Assembly (NCBI GenBank): GCA_013397075.1
Contig: VWZS01002822.1
Coordinates: 1-64,000, forward strand
Direction of reading: 5' to 3'
Source: Rhabdornis inornatus
Taxonomy: Eukaryota; Chordata; Aves; Passeriformes; Rhabdornithidae
DNA length: 64,000 bases
A program made the position numbers and the translations under genes. The notes beneath the pieces were generated by a model that had not been told where the DNA came from, searched no databases, and worked only from the letters and a program-made list of their open reading frames with translations. Positions 59,897-64,000 of this stretch are shown in pieces; position 1 is the first letter of the stretch; the number at the start of each line of letters is the position of its first letter.

Positions 59897-60563
59897 TGTC
59901 TTGGTTTGCAATGCAGGATGTAACCAAAAGTATGTATTCTATCACCATCTGTTGAAACCAGGTGGGGCAGTGATCCTTATCTCTGGGAGAGATATCTCCT
60001 GTTAATGGGCCATCTTTTAAAACAAGGTGGGACAATGTTCTTTATCTTTTCCACAACCCATCCTTCCTCCAGGAAGACAGCGTCTGTTAATGGGCCGTTG
60101 AGTCCCACTGCATGACTGATAAAATCACATCATCCCACTGGGAGATGCTCCAGCCAGGGGGAGGAGCCAAGCCTTTCCTACCCAGATGAAAACTGAGATT
60201 TGGAACATCAGAGCAGCCTTTTTCCACTGGATTCCAGAGGAAAACCAAACCTTTCCATGTCATCGCTGGACCTTCGGAGGAAAAACTGCACCCTTCTACA
60301 GGAGCACTGCTTCAACAGAACCACATCTGTCATCCAGGAGGACTGCAGCCACCATTTAATGGGACTGCTACCAACACTTTGACTGATGGGGTGTCAGGTT
60401 GTATTCTGACTCTGCCAGTGTTTTTCTTTTTTGTATTACTGCATTTTTATTTTAATTTTCCTAGTAAAGAACTGTTATTCCTATTCCCATATCTTTGCCT
60501 GAGAGCCCCTTAATTTCCAAATTATAATAATTTGGAGGGAGGGGATTGGCATTTTCCATTTCA
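59897..60563 (+). mobile_element. Solo LTR of an endogenous retrovirus
   Basis: Starts TGTCTTGGTTTGCAATGCAG and ends TTTTCCATTTCA, the TG...CA of retroviral LTRs, about 667 bp. It includes GGGGAGGAGCCAAG in the promoter-like half and a T-rich tract before GTAAAGAACTG. No clear target-site duplication and no internal retroviral genes beside it. Antisense to FGD3, about 4 kb upstream of its first recognised exon. Confidence 0.75.
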
Positions 60564-62777
60564 AGAGGGGCTCCTGCCTTCCTTAGCAGACACCTGTCTT
60601 TCAAAACAAGACAAAGCTAATCCAGATAAAGGCTGTGCTTTACCAGCACTGGCACACACCTTATATCTTTCATCATCTGAATCACAACAGGCATATTCTG
60701 GAGAAAGGAGTTTTCAGCTTTGACTTGTGCTCTTCTTGAACAAGTTTTTACATACAAAGAGTAAAAACCTCTTTTACCCACTCATTTCAGTACAGTCTCT
60801 GTATCTGTCACTGCAATCTTGTTTTTATTGCCCTATCCAGAACAGCACCTAATCCAGGTACCTGCGCAAAGCTTTTCCAACCCTCTTCTACCTCTGGGAC
60901 ATTTCACACTTGATCCTGCAGCCAGGCACTTCTCCACAACTGCTTTAAAGAAACCATCGCAGAATTTTAATTACTCATTTAATCTGGTATATTTTCATTT
61001 AAAGAATTACGTTTACAACAGACCTACATCAGCCCTTTCCTCACAACAATAAAGCACACTCCTTGTCCCACTCAATATTACCCAGATTAGAGCACAGTCC
61101 TCATTTTCTATACTGCATGTAAATTTTAAAACTTCACACTCCAGACCCACATTTGTCCAGCCAGAAACACTGCTGGCGCCGTTAGTTCTACACAGAGCAG
61201 GAATGCAGTGTCAGTACAGGCTCTCTGGCCCCCCACCATTGCAGGGGCAGCTGGGGCCTTTACCTCAGACATGGATTAGCTGGCAAACTGCTAATAAAAA
61301 CTGGCTGTAAAAGTGATTCTTAAGTGTTTACTTTACATTTATATAATTACAATAATCAGGAGAAGGTTTCTGAGTGACAGAAATGAGAAGCTTCAACACC
61401 TAATTATTGCAGCACTACTTAACACAGATGTATAAACCAAATTCCTGACAAAATCTTCATACTTACCCAATGACAAGATAAAGAAAGGGCACGTCTCAGA
61501 AATCCTGCCACAAGAAAGTCATTACATACAACTTTATGCTGGGGCAAAGAAAAAAAACAGAACAAAAAATCAAGCAGGCACTGACCTCTACTCTTAGGTG
61601 TTTTATGCTGCTCTGAGTACAGCTGTTTACCACATCCCCCACAGACAGCACAAAGCAAGAATCCTTCCAAGGCCAGTGAAATATGCCCCATCATTTCTAC
61701 CAAAGCAGCAATGATAACATCTCTCGAGATATAATACAAGATCAATTCAACTTGCTACTAGCAGAGAAAATTTAAACTCCTTTCCAGGACAAAAAATCAG
61801 ACTCTATCATTACCTATATGGAAGGTCATTACCTAGTAAAGAAGCAAAGTGGTATTTCTTATTTTATTTTTATTTTGTAGTAGGCTGCCAAGCACATTCT
61901 GGCCAAAAATGAATGAAGGGGAAAAACACATTAGCTGAATGGGAAGAAGGACCAGCTTCCAAACCTGGCAATTCCAAGAGGGCCTGAGAATTGGAAGCAA
62001 CAACCAGAAAACCCATACTGAGGACAGAATAAATTCACTCAAAAGGAAAATGAGAAAAAAAAACAAAGTAAAGCACCACATAATATATTCTCCTCCAGGA
62101 CTAACAACAGGCACAGCAAAGCCCCACAACAAAAATACTTTTCTTTCCTGTATGAAACAGGATGTGGCACTGCAGTTAGTGAGCACTTACCTTCAGCTCC
62201 TGGGGCTATTGGTACAAAGTTAAAAAAAAAAGGTCTTGTATTTTTACTGACTGTGTTGTAACTGAGCCCTCTGTTAACATCCACATAGAGGACACGCCAT
62301 CTGCTGCACAGCTTCAGCCTCCCTTCAGTCACAGGAGCCAGCCCCAAATGACAGGGTTGTACTGAAACCTCTCTATAGAAAGGTACCCAGCTCATCCAGC
62401 TGGCACTCCAAGAACAAGTCCAGCCTCACCATCTCCTGCAGAGAAGGAAGGACTGTGGGGAAGCAGCTCCTCACTGTACATCACTGTTATCAAAGCACTG
62501 GATGGATACAAGTCTCAGGAGTGGAAAACTCCATGTGTAATTATTTCTTTGCTAATAAACTCCTACGTGATTATAATTTAAACTCTGCTGAGTATAAATG
62601 AGGACTGATGGATTTTGGGGGGCTTGGGAGGTTTTTTTAAGTAGTCACATATGTTGGTTCATGTGGTTTAATGCAAATACTGTAATTTCTAGATCTGTGC
62701 CTGCAGTGCTGCTGAGTGTGATAACGAACTACACAATCATGTCCTGAACCAATATCAACGTTGTGTGTTTCTCCACA
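60564..62777. other. Upstream sequence, nothing recognised
   Basis: Mixed AT-rich sequence. Minus-strand open frames at 61419-62395 are Cys- and Phe-rich from T-rich composition. A GAG|GTAAAG donor-like site on the minus strand near 61265 could end an untranslated FGD3 exon, but nothing else supports it. Confidence 0.4.
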
Positions 62778-63055
62778 GTATCACAGGATGGTTAAGATTG
62801 GAAAAGATCTCTAAGATCACCAGGCTGAACCACCAATCCCCCTACCACCAGCATGTTCACCATTAAACCATGTCCCCCTCTGTCACCTTCACACATTTTG
62901 AACACTCCACGACTGTCCTGGGAAGCCTGTGCTGTGCTTGACCACTTTTTCAGTGAGGAAATTTTCCCTAACATCCAATCTAAACCTCCCCTGGCACAAC
63001 TTGAGGCTGTTTCATCTTGTCACTTGCTACCTGGGAGAAAAGACTGACACCCACC
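62778..63055 (-). mobile_element. CR1 LINE fragment
   Basis: ATCACAGGATGGTTAAGATT, then TTTTCCCTAACATCCAATCT and CCCCTGGCACAACTTGAGGC. Confidence 0.9.
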
Positions 63056-63059
63056 TAAG

Positions 63060-64000
63060 CGGCAACTCTCAATTTCTTTAATGCTGTTCTGTGACAAACT
63101 TGTACCAAAGTTATTCTTTCTTATTTTGTTTATATTTGTATCCCTTTGGAAAGTATCAGCCTGGCCTTAAGTTTCATCTCTCAGTTGACTTTGACACAGG
63201 TGTCCACCAGTAACTTCTGAATCAGCATTTCTATCATACTTCAGCATTTGGGCATATCTTCACAGATCTGGTTCCAAACTTTGGCATTGATTTCAAGCCT
63301 CCAGTGACATTCCCATAAGGCACACAGGAAACAGATTTCCAATTTGACAAAACATGTTTAATTTCTCTGTCTAGGGCTGGAGACAGTTCATTGGTAAGCA
63401 AATTCCTGCATTTAGCCATAGTCATCTCAATATTTATATTTGGCCTGCTCTTCATATTGACATACAGAGAATAGAATACTGAACATCAAATCCCCATAAT
63501 GGAAGGCAGTTACAAACTTTTATGATCTAACAAAGTATAACAAAGAGGTTGTGAAAATCTCATTCTTCTGGAGGAAGCATTTAGCTGACTTTTCCCCTCA
63601 AATGGCATGGTTTAATTAGGCTAAAATAATCACCACAGTAACCTTCTATGACACAATATCAAAGGTAGAAGAGAAAAACCCCTGAGACTCTTTCATGTAG
63701 TAAGAAAAGCAGGTTAGATGACATAAAAAGACCAGGGCATAAAGAGTGACAAAGTAAAGAAGGAGCCTGGGGTAGGTGTCAGCCAGCCTGACATCGCAGC
63801 TGACAAAAGCCCTGCCAGAACACTGCTCACAGCACACATCAGGAGATTCAGCCATCACACGGGGCTGTCAGATGCTCTTCCTTTACTAGAGAAAGAGAGG
63901 CAAGAAGGGATGAACAGCCAGACTCATTTCTCTAGTGCGTACAAGTCTCATCCTACTTTTGTGTGATGAAATGCAAAGCAACTTGTTTAACTTCAGCAGT
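63060..64000. other. Right edge, nothing recognised
   Basis: No gene or repeat identified. In mammals BICD2 lies on this side of FGD3; no BICD2 sequence is visible here. Confidence 0.4.

Noticed and set aside
61833..62395. Overlapping minus open frames rich in Phe, Leu and Cys
   Set aside because: They come from T-rich sequence, overlap each other in different frames and lack splice support.
1..64000. CRISPR arrays, operons, tRNA or rRNA genes
   Set aside because: Repeats are CR1, LTR or simple sequence; no regularly spaced direct repeats or RNA-gene signatures were seen.

Overview
The window looks like a piece of a bird nuclear genome, probably a songbird. It carries about twenty short fragments of the avian LINE CR1, each with the typical 3' end repeating a TCATAGAATCA-like motif. 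It also carries several LTR-like stretches, two of which begin TGTCTTGGTTT, a start I associate with passerine endogenous retroviruses. Genes are split by kilobase-scale introns with GT-AG junctions, and the background is AT-rich with one GC-rich, CpG-rich patch at the left edge.

One protein-coding gene dominates. On the minus strand, from about 55.7 kb down to about 9.6 kb, lies FGD3 (FYVE, RhoGEF and PH domain-containing protein 3). I joined 18 coding exons by hand from splice sites and reading phase. They total 2535 nt, stay in frame throughout and encode 844 residues: a proline-rich N-terminus, a DSGIDS degron, an acidic linker, a DH (RhoGEF) domain, a first PH domain, a FYVE zinc finger and a C-terminal PH domain. 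The family activates Cdc42-type Rho GTPases at membranes and the actin cytoskeleton. The reading frame runs upstream of the methionine that matches the mammalian FGD3 start. The first intron is best explained as a rare GC-AG intron.

Layout: 1-900 is a CpG island, probably a promoter cut by the window edge. 0.9-9.5 kb is intergenic, with CR1 copies, one LTR-like block and one weak exon-like open stretch. 9.56-10.72 kb is the probable FGD3 3' UTR. 10.7-55.7 kb holds the FGD3 exons, with CR1 and LTR insertions in the introns, two of them within about 35 bp of splice donors. 55.7-64 kb is upstream sequence, where the 5' UTR exons and promoter were not located; it contains an LTR and two CR1 copies.

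The most unusual structure outside the gene is a 126-bp palindrome in the last FGD3 intron (two 60-bp arms matching at 59 of 60 positions, 6-bp loop). I saw no prokaryotic features, no CRISPR array and no tRNA or rRNA gene. I did not find a convincing new multi-gene system.
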